Shown piece after piece: positions 1-10,530 of a DNA stretch of 64,000 nucleotides. A model generated the notes under the pieces. The model did no database searches, was not told the origin of the DNA, and was given only the letters and a program-made list of their open reading frames with translations. Numbering within the stretch: position 1 is the stretch's first letter; each line of letters starts with the position of its first letter. The stretch spans positions 9,995,896-10,059,895 of the forward strand of contig CM037842.1 in NCBI GenBank assembly GCA_021234535.1, written 5' to 3'. Origin of the DNA: Stichopus chloronotus (taxonomy: Eukaryota; Echinodermata; Holothuroidea; Aspidochirotida; Stichopodidae). The position numbers were made by a program, and so were the translations under genes.

Positions 1-2246
1 ACTTATCCTCTTAGGTAAGTCAATGCTTAATGAGAAAATAGATAAAAATGTATCATACATTCAGTATTACATGCGCTCGGGTCCATAACAGAGAGGCAGA
101 TTACAATGTCTCTTGTTTAATATTATACTGGTACATATCCAAAGTCATGCCTTGTTGCAGATTTAGAAAAGACCGCTAGTGAGACTCTTATCAGAAGGAA
201 AACAGGCTGGTAGGACATTAGGCGTAAGATTAGCTACTGTGGGGGTAAGACACTGGATTACTCGGCAGGATGCTTATTTGACTTTGATCTGACACGTTCG
301 TTTATGATTATCATAAGAACTTTCTTATTGTAATTTACCATTTGATACAGAGAATTTAATGAAGTACAGATGACAGTATAAAATCACGCACGATGATTTC
401 ATACTTCTCCTTAAACAACGTGCAAGGAATGTCACTGCATCCGTTTAAATGATTTATTTTTTATTTGTGTGTCATTGAAGAGGTTGCTTAACGACTTCTT
501 GTGGTGTTTACTTTCATTGAATTTTAAATTTTCCACCGAGAGCTAGAAATTTGTTAGTAGATTAAACTGAGACTAAGTCAAGATATCGGTTTATTCAAAC
601 TTGGCTTCCATGATGTAAATCATGTTTACAAAAGAAGCCTAGCAACCTGAAAAGATTCTCATCGTTGATGCCATGTTATAGCTTTGTTTTATGTAACAGC
701 ATCTTGGCGAGCAGTAAGTCAAGCATTCCATTACATTGCTGGTAAGCCAAAGCTAACATGATAGTATTGTGACAAAAAGGAGATAGATTCATCATGTAGT
801 ATTGTGTATCCCTTGAAATAGATTACAGCAACAGTTCAGTCATGGGTATCTAACAGTTCATAAAGGCAAGTATAAGAAGGTAATAATATCTATGTGATTG
901 TACCTCGGCCACAGAATCTATTCTTTCTAAGATCAGAATGAAGTGAATGAGCTTAACGTAGTTGCATAAATTTCACAGTTCTGCATTCATTGATCCATTG
1001 TAATTTATTTAGTTCATAGATACCTGGAAAGAATCTTCAAGTCCTTTTGGCCAATTTCAGTCAGGTGACCGTGGGTTAATCGCTGATAACCCAACTCTGT
1101 TAAAACACGGTCAATCACCAACGGATGAATACAATAAAACTGTAGATCGAAAGTGTGTTTTCACTCTGCTATATCTTACACAAAACAATGGCTAATACAG
1201 AATTACTAGTAATAGGCCCACTAGTACTAGTTAAATAATGTTCGATTTGAAGTTCGTATATAGATCTAACTTTACCTAAGCCGCGCTTAGGGCCTAAACC
1301 TTCTCAAAAGTAAAACTTAATGTACGTCAAACTACGTTACAGCAACACAGTATACTGTCAATGGTAATTCTTCTGACGATTACCTAAATATCAGAATTGT
1401 TTCGGGTGAAAGCTTCTTTAGTATATTTTGAACAACTTTGAAAGTTTTGTAGCCTACCGGAATTAGCTTTCCTTCTTTGTCGAATTCTGCTGAGATGTTC
1501 AAAAACAATTAATTATGCAATAAAATCGTAAGGAAGACTAAGGACTGTAATACATCGCCATCTTGACTGGTCTCCATACAACTATCGGATTAATATTCTT
1601 AAGGACAGAGAACTCCACAGCATAAATAATTTAGGCATATTGATAGGCCTAAGCCCTATATGATAAAATATAAACAATAAAGGCCTTGACAAGAGTTATC
1701 CCAAACCAACCATAAAGTGATCTTACAGCAATGTTGACATTAACGTTTAGGCCATATACAATTCTTCTTCTTTGTTGAACTAACTTAGGCCTAGTTCTGA
1801 AATTTTGCATAGAATATTGAGAACTCCCAAACTCACAGGAAAATTAACGTCTGCACACAACAAGTCTTCCAATTACTGCTGCTGTTAGGACTGAGAGTAA
1901 GACATCAGACATTTCCAAACTTTCCTCTGAATGTATATTCAATAAATATGTCACTGTCTTTATCCATAATCAGTCTAATCAGTGGGTAAATTCCACACAA
2001 AAAAATTCCACGCTCTGTAACGAAGTAACTAAGTACTCCGAGTTAGTTCGTACGTTCACTGCACCGTGAATACACGTACACTTAACCACACCATGCGCAC
2101 GTTAGTACACTATATAGCAAACTAACTAGAGCAAGCATTGTTGCTATGTCAGCATTTAGTTTAGGTGTTACTTTCTGGCTCGCGCAGGTATATTGTTGAC
2201 GTGTTTTAAATTTGTTTATCTTTTCCGGGGTATCTTTTGAATAAAA
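1..2246. other. No gene seen
   Basis: AT-rich sequence with stops in all frames and no convincing exon. Short tracts of the type AGGCCTA recur. The part near 2080-2160 has an inverted diverged copy near 42.85-42.93 kb (separate entry). Nothing else can be supported here. Confidence 0.6.
2080..2165 (-). repeat. Dispersed repeat, inverted copy of 42845-42930
   Basis: The reverse complement of this stretch and the plus strand near 42845-42930 share the blocks GACATAGCAACAATGC and TATAGTGTACTAA (ACATAGTGTACTAA in the other copy), in the same order and similar spacing, followed by a TGGTGTGGTT / TGCTGTGGTT block. This is seen directly. The copies are diverged, so they look like members of an old dispersed family rather than a recent duplication. 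The family is not identified. Confidence 0.55.
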
Positions 2247-2462
2247 ATGCGGTTATCTGAGAACCAAATTCCTTTGTTTTTCGTGCTTTTTTTTTTTTAT
2301 CAAACTATCGTTTGTATGTATGAACAAGGTCAATCAACTTTGGACCTGTGTATTAACTGCAGTGTAATGCACTCTAGGCTTAGTGCTATCGATGAATGCA
2401 CTCGGGCTGAGTCCGCGCGCATCGGTTGCATTGACCCCGATCGTGCATTATCCTGCAGTTGA
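2247..2462 (+). CDS. Small ORF with hydrophobic N-terminus, doubtful
   Basis: This is a 71-residue open frame starting at an ATG. Residues 9-22 (PLFFVLFFFYQTIV) form a hydrophobic stretch that could be a signal peptide, and seven cysteines occur over the whole frame, six of them after the hydrophobic stretch. It could encode a short secreted cysteine-rich peptide or be a first exon. Against this, a run of T codes most of the hydrophobic part, no splice context was found, and I recognise no family. I treat it as a possible, not a probable, gene. Confidence 0.15.
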   Translation: MRLSENQIPLFFVLFFFYQTIVCMYEQGQSTLDLCINCSVMHSRLSAIDECTRAESARIGCIDPDRALSCS

Positions 2463-2756
2463 TACACGGTCCAGCGTTTAATTATTGGCTTTTTCGTAGC
2501 ATTTGATCCAAATTAAGGGGTAATGGCATTACCAGGTATTACAGTACACTCACGAATAGAAAAGGATAATCAAGACACTTTCTCATGTTTTGTCGTAAGT
2601 CTGTCACAACTCTTTTCTCGTTTTAGTCTTTCTTTTGAATAAACAACACTGGAGATATGTGCGATTGGTATCTGATTGCCAAAATTCCTGTTCATACCAG
2701 TTTGTCCATCTCATTTGATGACAATTGTTGGTCTTAATCGTATTGTTTGTATTTCC

Positions 2757-3560
2757 TCATGAAAAAAAATGGCTTCTCATTTTGTAATGTGAAGTCAACC
2801 TCAGAATCGGTGCATCGGAAAATTTCTTCATATGGAGAAAATACTCCAAGATGAACATTTCTGGCTTCTCTCTATTATTCAGGACACTATCATGAAAACT
2901 GACATGTTTGTGGAAGACTTTACGTTCAGTGAGTGACGCAATAGGATCAGTAGTATCTAGATGAGGATACTTATTACACTTCTCCATTGCAATAGCATAG
3001 TGTGTCTGGTTGCTAGAACACGATGATGACATGTATAAACATGCATAACATTATCATCCTACACTGGTGTAGAAGTAGACGTTGGAAACACTTCAGTCGG
3101 GCATTCTTTCAAAACATTTATTACATCTTGTGTCGTGACATACGCTACTGGACAATTTTCTTTGATAACGAACTGTGTTTTACCATACATACAAGTATCA
3201 TTACACATTGGCGTAGAAATTAGTCTTTGTCAAGACTTAGTTAATCTTAACCCTCCTTTCCACATTCCCACAACGCCCATATTTACTTTTGGAAGCGCTA
3301 TTCCTGTGCACCGCCATTTCTATATACTGCTCTGCTTTAAACCCATATATTCTCGAATTACTTAAGTCTTGGAAAACTCCTTTGTAAGTGGGGGCGTAGT
3401 GACAAAGACACAGCCATTTGCTCACTACTCATATCGACTCTGTGTAAATCAGATACTGTCAACGTCCAACGCACAGGAATTTTCAGTTGTGGTATATTGA
3501 TTGGTTCCTTCCATTATTGGAAGGAAAATGGCATGATTTTAGCAGGAATCAACACCCTGT
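2757..3560 (-). pseudogene. Degenerate coding-like patch, family unknown
   Basis: On the minus strand several adjacent frames read like protein but are cut by stops and frame changes. The downstream part is a 91-residue open frame (3032-2757) containing the block KCNKYPHLDTTDP. Just upstream, in another frame around 3210-3070, is a stretch with the block VAYVTTQDVINVLKECPTEV. Further upstream (about 3500-3370), in a third frame, is a block including LHRVDMSSEQMAV. The succession of coding-like pieces in changing frames suggests an old broken gene or transposon ORF. I recognise no domain. Confidence 0.2.
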
Positions 3561-4739
3561 GAGGAATATGACAAGACGATGTAGAACAGTGAGTCTTACA
3601 TGGTGGGAAGGGTGTGCTGTATGTAGGAGTTTCTAGCACTGTACGTATGGGATGTATCAAGACGTTACTGTGAAAAAAGTACCATTTCGTCTCAACATAA
3701 GACTATGGAATAGGCGTGGAAAACATTTTATGTGGACATTGGAAAGTTAACAACATCATATGTAAAATTGCTCTCATTAAATGAGAATAGCAAAATCTGC
3801 TGATGTGACCTGGATTATAACTAGTAAAGGGAATGACGTTTGGATTAAATGCACGTTGCTGTACTTCATCGTTGTAGACCATCCGTCACGTTTGTAGGAT
3901 CTACTGAAGGTCGGCCTAGTTGTCTGTGTACACTGTTAGTTGGCCTTTCCCTACTACGAGTGTCTTTTGCGGCCACCATACAAGAAAATACAAGCTACGA
4001 TGAAACAAAACAGTACGATGAAAAACAAACAGTGTGGGGTGACACTTTTTTGTTACTTTCTCACACATACAAAATGCAGGCCTAATCGAGATATTGTCGT
4101 TACTTGTGGCTGTATACTAGGCCTAAGTGTATCAGATACCGGAGATATTGCAATAATTGCACACCTCAATTAATATTAAAAGATGTGATCGTCATGACAG
4201 AAAAAAATGAAACACACTTTAACGTTTCTGACTTGGAAAGGGGTGGGGCTCTGGAAGAAAGACCTCTTACTTAACGTATGGATGTCTTGTTTCTGGTCTT
4301 TCTGCTGGCTGGAGCCGTTGTTTTAGCAGTAGAGCTAGGTTGCTTTTTACTGCTGAACAGGTAGCGTTGATCTACATGAGTAGTATCGATGGCTCGGTTG
4401 ATAGGTCTTTGCGTCTATAGGTTTTGAAAGCGTTGAATTTCATAACGGGGAAATACAATACCTCTAAAACAAGGTCATCCAAGGTAACCGCTTCGATAGA
4501 GACGGCTGTCGATCCAGATGGTTAGTCAATCTTGTTTTTTGTGTTGGGTTTTTACATATACTATGTGACGTAGGGTTCTTTGTTTGGGACACTTCAGTCT
4601 TAGTACGACTGGCTGCCCCCCACCGGACGGCGGTTTTCTTAGGCGTTACGATACAGAAAGTTCCCGTTACCGTACACAGAGAGAGAGAGATATCCGGAGA
4701 GGTATCACTTTGTTTACTTATTCGAGTTTCATCTATTTG
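3561..4739. other. No gene seen
   Basis: No exon or repeat family is recognised. A short GA run lies at about 4679-4690. The open frames here overlap on both strands and look random. The right edge is the target site of the LTR retrotransposon. Confidence 0.5.
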
Positions 4740-4744
4740 ATGTT
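4740..4744 (+). repeat. Target-site duplication ATGTT, left copy
   Basis: The five bases ATGTT directly before the 5' LTR match the five bases after the 3' LTR (9485-9489) exactly. A 5-bp duplication is usual for Ty3/Gypsy integration. It fixes both outer ends of the element. Confidence 0.93.
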
Positions 4745-5469
4745 TGTCATGATATTGTATTATTGTATAGCGCCATCTATAGTGTTGTATAGAGATGGTC
4801 ATTCTGCCCCACCGTACGCAAAAGGTCGTACAAAGTTCAGTCTTCCAGTGTTTACCCCAGATTTGTTTAAGTTTTTCTTTATTTCCCCTCAGACAGTCAG
4901 ATTAGACAATACAATACATTAAAAATACTAAACTTAGACCCTGTTCTCAGAAAGGTTGCGCAATCCTTTCGTGATTGGTAGATCACGGATGGCAACCGCC
5001 CCACTCAGTTACGTAGGTAAACCATTTGACTTGTGATTGGCCAGTGTCAGCAGTCTATCCCATGATCCTTAGCAGTTCAGCGTGGGTCAATCCATCGACC
5101 TCGCCATGCCGCTGACACTGGCTTTCTGGACATCAAACCGTATACACCATCTGTCTCTTGTACACTATGTAGGCCTTCGTCATCTCGTCTCTCTGTTACT
5201 CTTCCTTCCTTTCATCGTCAATTTAATTCGTGTTAATTTATGTGCCAGTCGGATCAAGAAATAAATGGAACTCTAACTTAATCGCAGCATCTTTCTCTAC
5301 CCTGACGTCTCTTTCGTTCTGTGTCAACAATCCGTCGCTGGGGCAGTCACTCCAAGACTGTGAACCCCTAAAACCCCTATATTCTACAATAGCATCATCA
5401 AAGAATACAGAGATTGGAAACTGGCAGCCATCTTGTGAGTCTCATATTGTCCCATGTAAGAGTACAACA
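4745..5469 (+). repeat. 5' LTR (725 bp)
   Basis: It starts TGTCATGATATTG and ends ACAACA. The first ~36 bases and the last ~75 match the 3' LTR nearly perfectly; the ~610 bases between have no counterpart there. That middle part holds LTR-like signals: two ATTGG (reverse CCAAT) boxes near 4974 and 5036 and an AATAAA at about 5261. I favour this being the full LTR, with the 3' copy internally deleted, but an insertion into this LTR is the alternative. The last A of the LTR is the A of the gag ATG. Confidence 0.85.
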
Positions 5470-6049
5470 TGGTGTCTAGAGTGGAATTAACCCCACCGCC
5501 TCCTCTAAATTTGATTGGGAATCTTGCGGAAAACTTCCGAAGATTCAAACAGAGGTTTGAAATTTTCTCTGTGGCGACTGGTCTTGACACAAAAGACAAA
5601 AAAGTACAGGCAATGACCCTGCTTCATGTCGCTGGTCCGGAGACGGTTGAAGTATACAATACGCTACAGTGGGACAACGAAGGATACAAAACTGACCCTG
5701 GTAAGATATTACAGCAGCTAGAAAAGTACTGTAATCCTAGGAAGAATGTGACATACGAACGTCACAAATTCAACATAGTCAATAGACACTTACGTAACAG
5801 ACTTACGTGTCAAAGCAAAGTCATTCTAGCCATGATAAAAGTTACAGTAAAAAAGCCAAATCAGACAAAGATAGCAACTCCTTCAACTGTGGAAAATGTG
5901 GTCGTAGGCATGGGCCAGGACAGTGCTTTACCTATGGTAAAGAATGTAGGAAGTGTGGAGAGTTAAGACACTTTGCATCAATGTGTAGAACAAAAACAAA
6001 TACCCCCCAAAAAGGAGAAAAGGCCCAGAAATCGCAAATCAGTCAATAA
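5469..6049 (+). pseudogene. gag remnant with two zinc knuckles
   Basis: Gag would form the particle shell and bind the element's RNA. The first frame (ATG 5469) gives capsid-like sequence for about 110 residues up to an ERHKF motif near 5770. Coding then continues in another frame (about 5807-6049, stop TAA 6047-6049) with two CCHC knuckles: a CX2CX3HX4C form at about 5891-5929 and a CX2CX4HX4C form at about 5945-5986. The whole region is only ~580 bp where gag of this group is usually around 1 kb, so part of the capsid has been lost by deletion together with a frame change between about 5770 and 5850. The 3' end overlaps the pol frame. Confidence 0.85.
5470..5487 (+). promoter_or_regulatory. 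Candidate tRNA primer-binding site
   Basis: The bases immediately after the 5' LTR begin TGG, the complement of a tRNA CCA end, followed by TGTCTAGAGTGG. Position and first three bases fit a primer-binding site. I cannot name the tRNA. The gag reading frame runs through it, with the ATG at 5469-5471, which is an unusual overlap. Confidence 0.5.
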
Positions 6050-6755
6050 TATCGAAGAGAACGGTAGCACGAGTAGCAATTCTGACCAAGAGCTGTTTAT
6101 TTCCATGGTAAAGAATCAAAGACCTAGTGATGACTGGCACATAGACCTACCCATCAATGATAAATTGGTCAAGCTGAAACTCGACACCGGAGCAGACTGT
6201 AATATTTTGCCCAAAAGCATCTACGACACTCTTTCAAAAGAGAGGCTGAAACGCTCCAAAACGAAATTAGTTTCGTACACAGGACATCGAGTCACCACGT
6301 TAGGCAAGCAGCAACTGTTGGTGTTCCATGGGGACAAATACCACCTTGTGGAGTTTCAAATTGTAGAGGCAGACCTTGTACCGATATTAGGGCTTTCGAC
6401 ATGTCTCACCCTGCAACTGATCAGAAGATTATTTTCAGTTGATGCAACAGGTAACAGCGCTGCCACAGCCACACCAGAGGAGATCTTAGCAAGCTATCCA
6501 GAAGTATTCAATGGTCTAGGCATATTAGAAGATGAGTATACCATTCGCATTGATGAGAATGCACAACCAAGTGTACAGCCACCAAAAAGAATTGCACATG
6601 CACTCAAGAATAAAGTTAAAAGTGAACTTGATCGCATGGAGAAACTTGAGGTTGTTAGAAAAGTCTCGGAACCAACAGACTGGGTCAATGGTATGGTAGA
6701 AGTAGAGAAATCAAATGGTGATGTACAAATATATGTATATAAAATATATATATAA
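5973..6755 (+). pseudogene. pol part 1: protease and start of reverse transcriptase
   Basis: The 260-residue frame overlaps the end of gag in a different frame, as is common where pol is reached by frameshifting. The retropepsin active site is DTGADCNILP at residues 71-80. A linker follows, then the start of reverse transcriptase, with the PTDWVNGMVEVEKSNG segment at about residues 232-247. The frame ends early because an AT-rich stretch of about 28 bases (about 6729-6757) interrupts the next conserved RT motif and brings a TAA at 6753-6755. RT coding resumes directly after it in another frame. Confidence 0.9.
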
Positions 6756-6757
6756 TA

Positions 6758-6975
6758 TGTATTGATCCGAGACAGTTAAATAAGGCAGTTAAAAGGGAGC
6801 ACCACCCTTTGAAATCTGTAGATGATGTAGCTTCAAAATTTTCTAATGCAAAGTTGTTTACCGTACTAGATGAAGGTCATGCATTTTGGCAGGTTAAGCT
6901 TTCTGAAAGCAGTAGACACTATGTAACTTTTAATACGACATATGGTAGATACCAATTTTGCAGATTACCTTTTTG
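6758..6975 (+). pseudogene. pol part 2: central reverse transcriptase
   Basis: This is the continuation of RT after the TA-rich insertion, in a shifted frame. It contains the FTVLDEGHAFWQV motif, which carries one of the catalytic aspartates, and the block around TTYGRYQFCRLPF. The frame is lost again at a run of five T at 6970-6974: the expected family motif continues in the frame that would follow a four-T run, so a one-base gain is the simplest explanation. It lies between pol parts 1 and 3 with no missing sequence. Confidence 0.88.
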
Positions 6976-7826
6976 GCTTGTGTTCCGCACCGGAAGTCTT
7001 TCAAAAACCGGTAAATCAAATTTTTGAGGGTATTCCAGTCATAATGGATGATATTCTCATTTGGGGAAAAGACATGCAAGACCACAATGAAAGACTGCTC
7101 AAAGTATTGCAGAGGGCCAAAAAAAGTCACCTCACGTTGAATAAGGCAAAATCAAAATTAGCACAGTCACATGTGAAATACATGGGTCATATCATTAGTT
7201 CCAAGGGTTTATATCCAGATCCTGAAAAAATTCAAGCGATCTTGGAAATGTCAGCACCTGAAGACAAACAGGCACTTCAGAGACTTATGGGAATGGTGAA
7301 TTATGTTGGCAAATTTATTCCTAATCTATCTACCCTTAATACCCCAATTCGGCAACTGCTAGAAAAGGATGTTGCATGGTTATGGGATGAACAGCATGAG
7401 GAATGCTTAAGAAAAATCAAGCAGGCATTGACAGAGTCCCCTGTTTTGAAATTTTATGACCAAAACAAACCAATTATAGTATCAGTAGATGCATCAAAAC
7501 ATGGCTTAGGGGCATGCCTATTGCAAGAGGGCCACCCAGTAGCCTATGCATCTCGTTCCCAGAACAAAACTGAAAGGAACTATGCACAGATCGAGAAGGA
7601 GATGTTAGCTATTGTGTATGGTACTAACAAATTTCATGAGTACATCTATGCTAAGCCAAATGTTATTGTGGAAACAGACCACAAACCAATAGAGTGTTTG
7701 TATAAGAAGCCACTTGCTTCGGCTCCACCTCGTATTCAAAGGATGATGACGAAAGTACAAAAATATGACATAATTGTCAAGTATAAACCTGCCAAAGAGT
7801 TGTTTATGGCAGATGCATTGAGCTGA
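6975..7826 (+). pseudogene. pol part 3: RT palm/thumb and RNase H
   Basis: The open frame covering this part begins at 6942; real RT coding enters it after the T run. The catalytic box reads IMDDILIWG (at about 7041-7067), equivalent to the YxDD box. RT thumb and connection follow (GHIISSKGL; LMGMVNYVGKFIP). RNase H starts at VSVDASKHGLGACLL, with candidate acidic residues at D (7488-7490), E within IEKEML, and D of ETDHKP. The frame ends at TGA 7824-7826 inside the motif ADALSR/AP, where family members have arginine; a CGA-to-TGA transition is the likely cause. Downstream sequence stays open in the same frame. Confidence 0.92.
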
Positions 7827-9173
7827 GCTCCAACTACAGGTTCAAAAAAGCTAGGTGATAGCTTTCAGGTACAAACTGTAGAACAGAAACCTATTAGTAG
7901 TAAAATTTTGGAAGAGATAAAAGTAGAAACAGAAGAAGCTGCAGTTCTACAGTCCCTCAGACAGACTGTTAAAAAGGGCTGGCCGAGTAGTAAAGATCAA
8001 ATTGATCCACAGCTCAATGAGTATTGGCAGTACAGAGATCAGATTACCATTGAAAATGGTTACTTTGTTAAAAGGTGTCAGAATAATTGTACCATTTTCA
8101 TTGAGAAAAGACATGCTAGTCAAATACATAGCAGTCATCAAGGTATTGAAAATTGTAGAAAGAGAGCCAGAGAATCACTTTTTTGGCCTCACATGAATTC
8201 TCAGCTATTAGATTTTGTATCAAAATGCACTACATGTAACAAGTTTCAGAGGTCACAGCAAAAAGAACCTTTGAAAAGCCTTGAAGTACCTGATCGTCCT
8301 TGGCAGAAAATGAGTATTGACTTGTTTCATTTGTATAATGAGAATAATGTACTTTTGATTGATTATTACTCCAAGTTTGTGGAAGTATCTAGACTTACAG
8401 GAAGTACAGCTTCCAGATATGTCATCGATTTGATAAAGAGTCAATTTGCCAGGCATGGGACACCTGATGTGGTTATTAGTGATAATGGTCCACAGTTTGC
8501 ATCCTCAGAGTTCAAACAGTTTGCCTCTGAGTACAGGTTTTCTCACACAACAAGCTCACCCCACTACACGCAAAGTAATGGTATGGCAGAACGTGCAGTT
8601 CAGACTATTAGGAATCTTCTCAAAAAGGTCAAACATGACAGGAAAGACCCATATTTGGCATTATTGGATCTTCGCAATACTCCCCAGGGAGAAGCAGGTT
8701 CTCCTGCGCAAAGGTTGATGGGAAGGACACAAACCCTCCTCCCAACAAAACCATCGCTGTTGAAACCCAAATTGCCAAAACGTACTAAATCCTATCTTGA
8801 ACAGCAGCAAGTTATTCAGAAAGAGCAGTATGACCATCATGCTAAACCATTGCGTCCCTTAACCCCAGGAGAAAGTGTCAGAGTACAAAACGGCAATGGT
8901 CAATGGGACAAAGGTCTTGTTGTAAGACAAACAAAGAATCCAAGATCATATATTGTACTTGTAAAAGGAGTTGATCTTAGGAGGAACACGCGTGTAATTA
9001 GACCTTCAAAGGAAGTAGTTACTGACATGTATGATTTCGATGATTCTGATGATCATGGTTGTACCCGTCAGGAAAACAGAGATCCCCAACCTGAAGTGGA
9101 ACCAGCTAGGACAACCAGAAGTGGCAGACTTAGGAAAGTGAATCTACCTGTGCAGGTTGTTCTGATCAGTTAA
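7827..9173 (+). pseudogene. pol part 4: integrase with C-terminal module
   Basis: In frame with pol part 3 after the TGA, this region is open to TAA 9171-9173. Counting from 7908, the HHCC zinc-binding motif is H74, H77, C107, C110; the catalytic triad is D138 (SIDLF), D192 (ISDNGPQF) and E228 (MAERAV), spaced as DD35E. The C-terminal part has a LTPGESVRVQN segment and a WDKGLVVRQ...RSYIVLV module typical of Mag-like elements, and no chromodomain. This is the best preserved part of the element: a complete uninterrupted integrase. It could still be expressed only from a start of its own, since pol is broken upstream. Confidence 0.93.
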
Positions 9174-9360
9174 GCTTTTGTGATTCAGATTATCCTTGTA
9201 TGTTATATTTTATTGTATAAAAGCAAAATGCAAAAAACCAGTCAACAATCATTATTACTTTTACTGCTGTAAGTTTTATTACAAATAATCAAGTTGGTGA
9301 ATATTAACTATAACGGAAGTAATACAGCAACTTCTATATCTCTCACATGAATGCATCTTA
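9174..9360 (+). other. 3' untranslated part of retrotransposon
   Basis: AT-rich, stops in all frames, no envelope-like frame. It joins the integrase stop to the purine tract. Confidence 0.7.
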
Positions 9361-9369
9361 GAGGGGAGA
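9361..9369 (+). promoter_or_regulatory. Polypurine tract
   Basis: GAGGGGAGA lies directly before the TG of the 3' LTR, where plus-strand DNA synthesis is primed in LTR elements. It fixes the start of the 3' LTR. Confidence 0.88.
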
Positions 9370-9484
9370 TGTCGTGATATTGTATTATTGTATAGCGCCA
9401 TCTATAACATTATCAAATAATATAGAGATTGGAAACTGGCAGCCATCTTGTGAGTCTCATGTTGTCCCATGTAAGAGTACAACA
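9370..9484 (+). repeat. 3' LTR, short form (115 bp)
   Basis: It starts TGTCGTGATATTG and ends ACAACA. It consists of the first ~36 and last ~75 bases of the 5' LTR with about one mismatch in each outer block. The junction lies at ATCTATAAC; the 5' LTR has similar short CTATA/CTACA words at both edges of its extra segment, so a deletion between short direct repeats is plausible. It lacks the AATAAA present in the 5' copy. Confidence 0.9.
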
Positions 9485-9489
9485 ATGTT
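9485..9489 (+). repeat. Target-site duplication ATGTT, right copy
   Basis: Exact match to 4740-4744. Confidence 0.93.
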
Positions 9490-10139
9490 GATTGCATGTC
9501 ACGTGACATTTTCTTTGTCTCAGTTTATCTCAGACAAGTATTACATTACCAGATACGTGATTTACATGGAACATTGTTATCATGTACAGATCATAATGGA
9601 TATTCTGAATATTAAAGGTCAATCATCCAGCGCAAGAAGAGACATCCTGAAATTTGGTGTGATCATTTGGAGACTGTTAGTTTTTAAAATAGATAAGGAA
9701 TACTAAACCATGTATTTTTATTTTCATATAGATTATACTTTAACAGAGTACTTCAGTTTATACAATTATTTCAAAGGATGAATCATAAGACACCGATAGC
9801 TCTTGTGCGGCAGAGAATAGCCTACGTGTACTTAGCGGAACACATGTACTGTAGGGGTTGCTGATCGTGGTATATTGCAGTGAAAAGAAGGCCAGGCTTA
9901 GCCTAGGATTGTGTGCTCCGTTATACAGTCTAAGCGCTTTAAACTCCAATTGAAGTGGAGCGGTGGACTAATGAGTGTAGGCCATGAGCTCACAGCCTGT
10001 CGGAGGGTTAGTTACTACGTAAGCTAATGGATCATGGCCGAATGGATTGATGGAAATGGCAGACATTTGGAAAATGTCTTCACAATCATTCTTTTTTCTT
10101 CATAATCCGTCCCTTCCACCAACAGTGGTTACGGATAAC
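9490..10139. other. No gene seen
   Basis: No splice-bounded coding segment or repeat family was recognised. This is the right flank of the retrotransposon. Confidence 0.5.
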
Positions 10140-10530
10140 GTAACCACATTTCTTTAGTTGCAATTGTTTTCTTCATTTTCCGGGATTTTTACCTCCTTCA
10201 CGCCCTCCACGAGGGAAGGCCCTCTAGCTCTTCAGAATGGGTCTCTGTCAGAAATAAATAACATAATTGATAAAAGTTATTATTGAAGATAAATTTGACG
10301 TAGTTCTCCCAATATATCTTATCTGCAATAAATGCAGGAAGAAACATATTATGGAAAAGTAGAAAGGTCTTGCATGGTAATTCCATGCTTAGCATTTCAC
10401 TAGCATTTCACGCTGCTATATAAATGTTGATAATAATGAAATATCCTGTTTTGACTGTAATACATTATCAATGACCTCTTCTTTCCATTCTTTCTTCTTT
10501 TTCTTCTTCGTTCATTTGATAACAAATAAC
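10140..10530 (+). repeat. Dispersed repeat, copy of 25840-26350
   Basis: Shares ordered blocks with 25840-26350: CTTCAGA.TGGGTCTCTGT, AACATAATTGATA.AAGT, ATGGAAAAGTA, GCA.GGTAATTCCATG.TTAG, AAATGTTGAT, and GACTGTAATA.ATTAT. Order and spacing agree and both are in plus orientation. The family is not identified. No coding frame is conserved between copies. Confidence 0.7.

Larger units (their letters stand above)
4745..9484 (+). mobile_element. Ty3/Gypsy LTR retrotransposon, Mag-like, inactivated
   Basis: This 4.74-kb element has LTRs at both ends (TG...CA), a perfect ATGTT target duplication, a TGG-initiated primer-site candidate directly after the 5' LTR, and a purine tract directly before the 3' LTR. 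Domain order is gag zinc knuckles, protease, reverse transcriptase, RNase H, integrase, which is the Ty3/Gypsy order. The double zinc knuckle, DD35E integrase and RSYIV-type C-terminal module fit the Mag branch of K02A2.6-like elements (from family knowledge). No envelope frame lies between integrase and the 3' LTR. The open frames are broken by a shortened gag, a TA-rich insertion with a stop, a one-base gain and a TGA, so this copy is not expected to make its own proteins. Shared LTR segments differ at only about two positions, suggesting recent insertion. Confidence 0.95.

Noticed and set aside
4464..4922. Overlapping 112-residue frames on both strands near the 5' LTR
   Set aside because: They cross the target site and LTR boundary, so neither can be an ancestral gene.
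9174..9706. Possible envelope gene after integrase
   Set aside because: The only frame spans the 3' LTR and flanking host DNA; no signal peptide, transmembrane or fusion-type segment is present before the purine tract.
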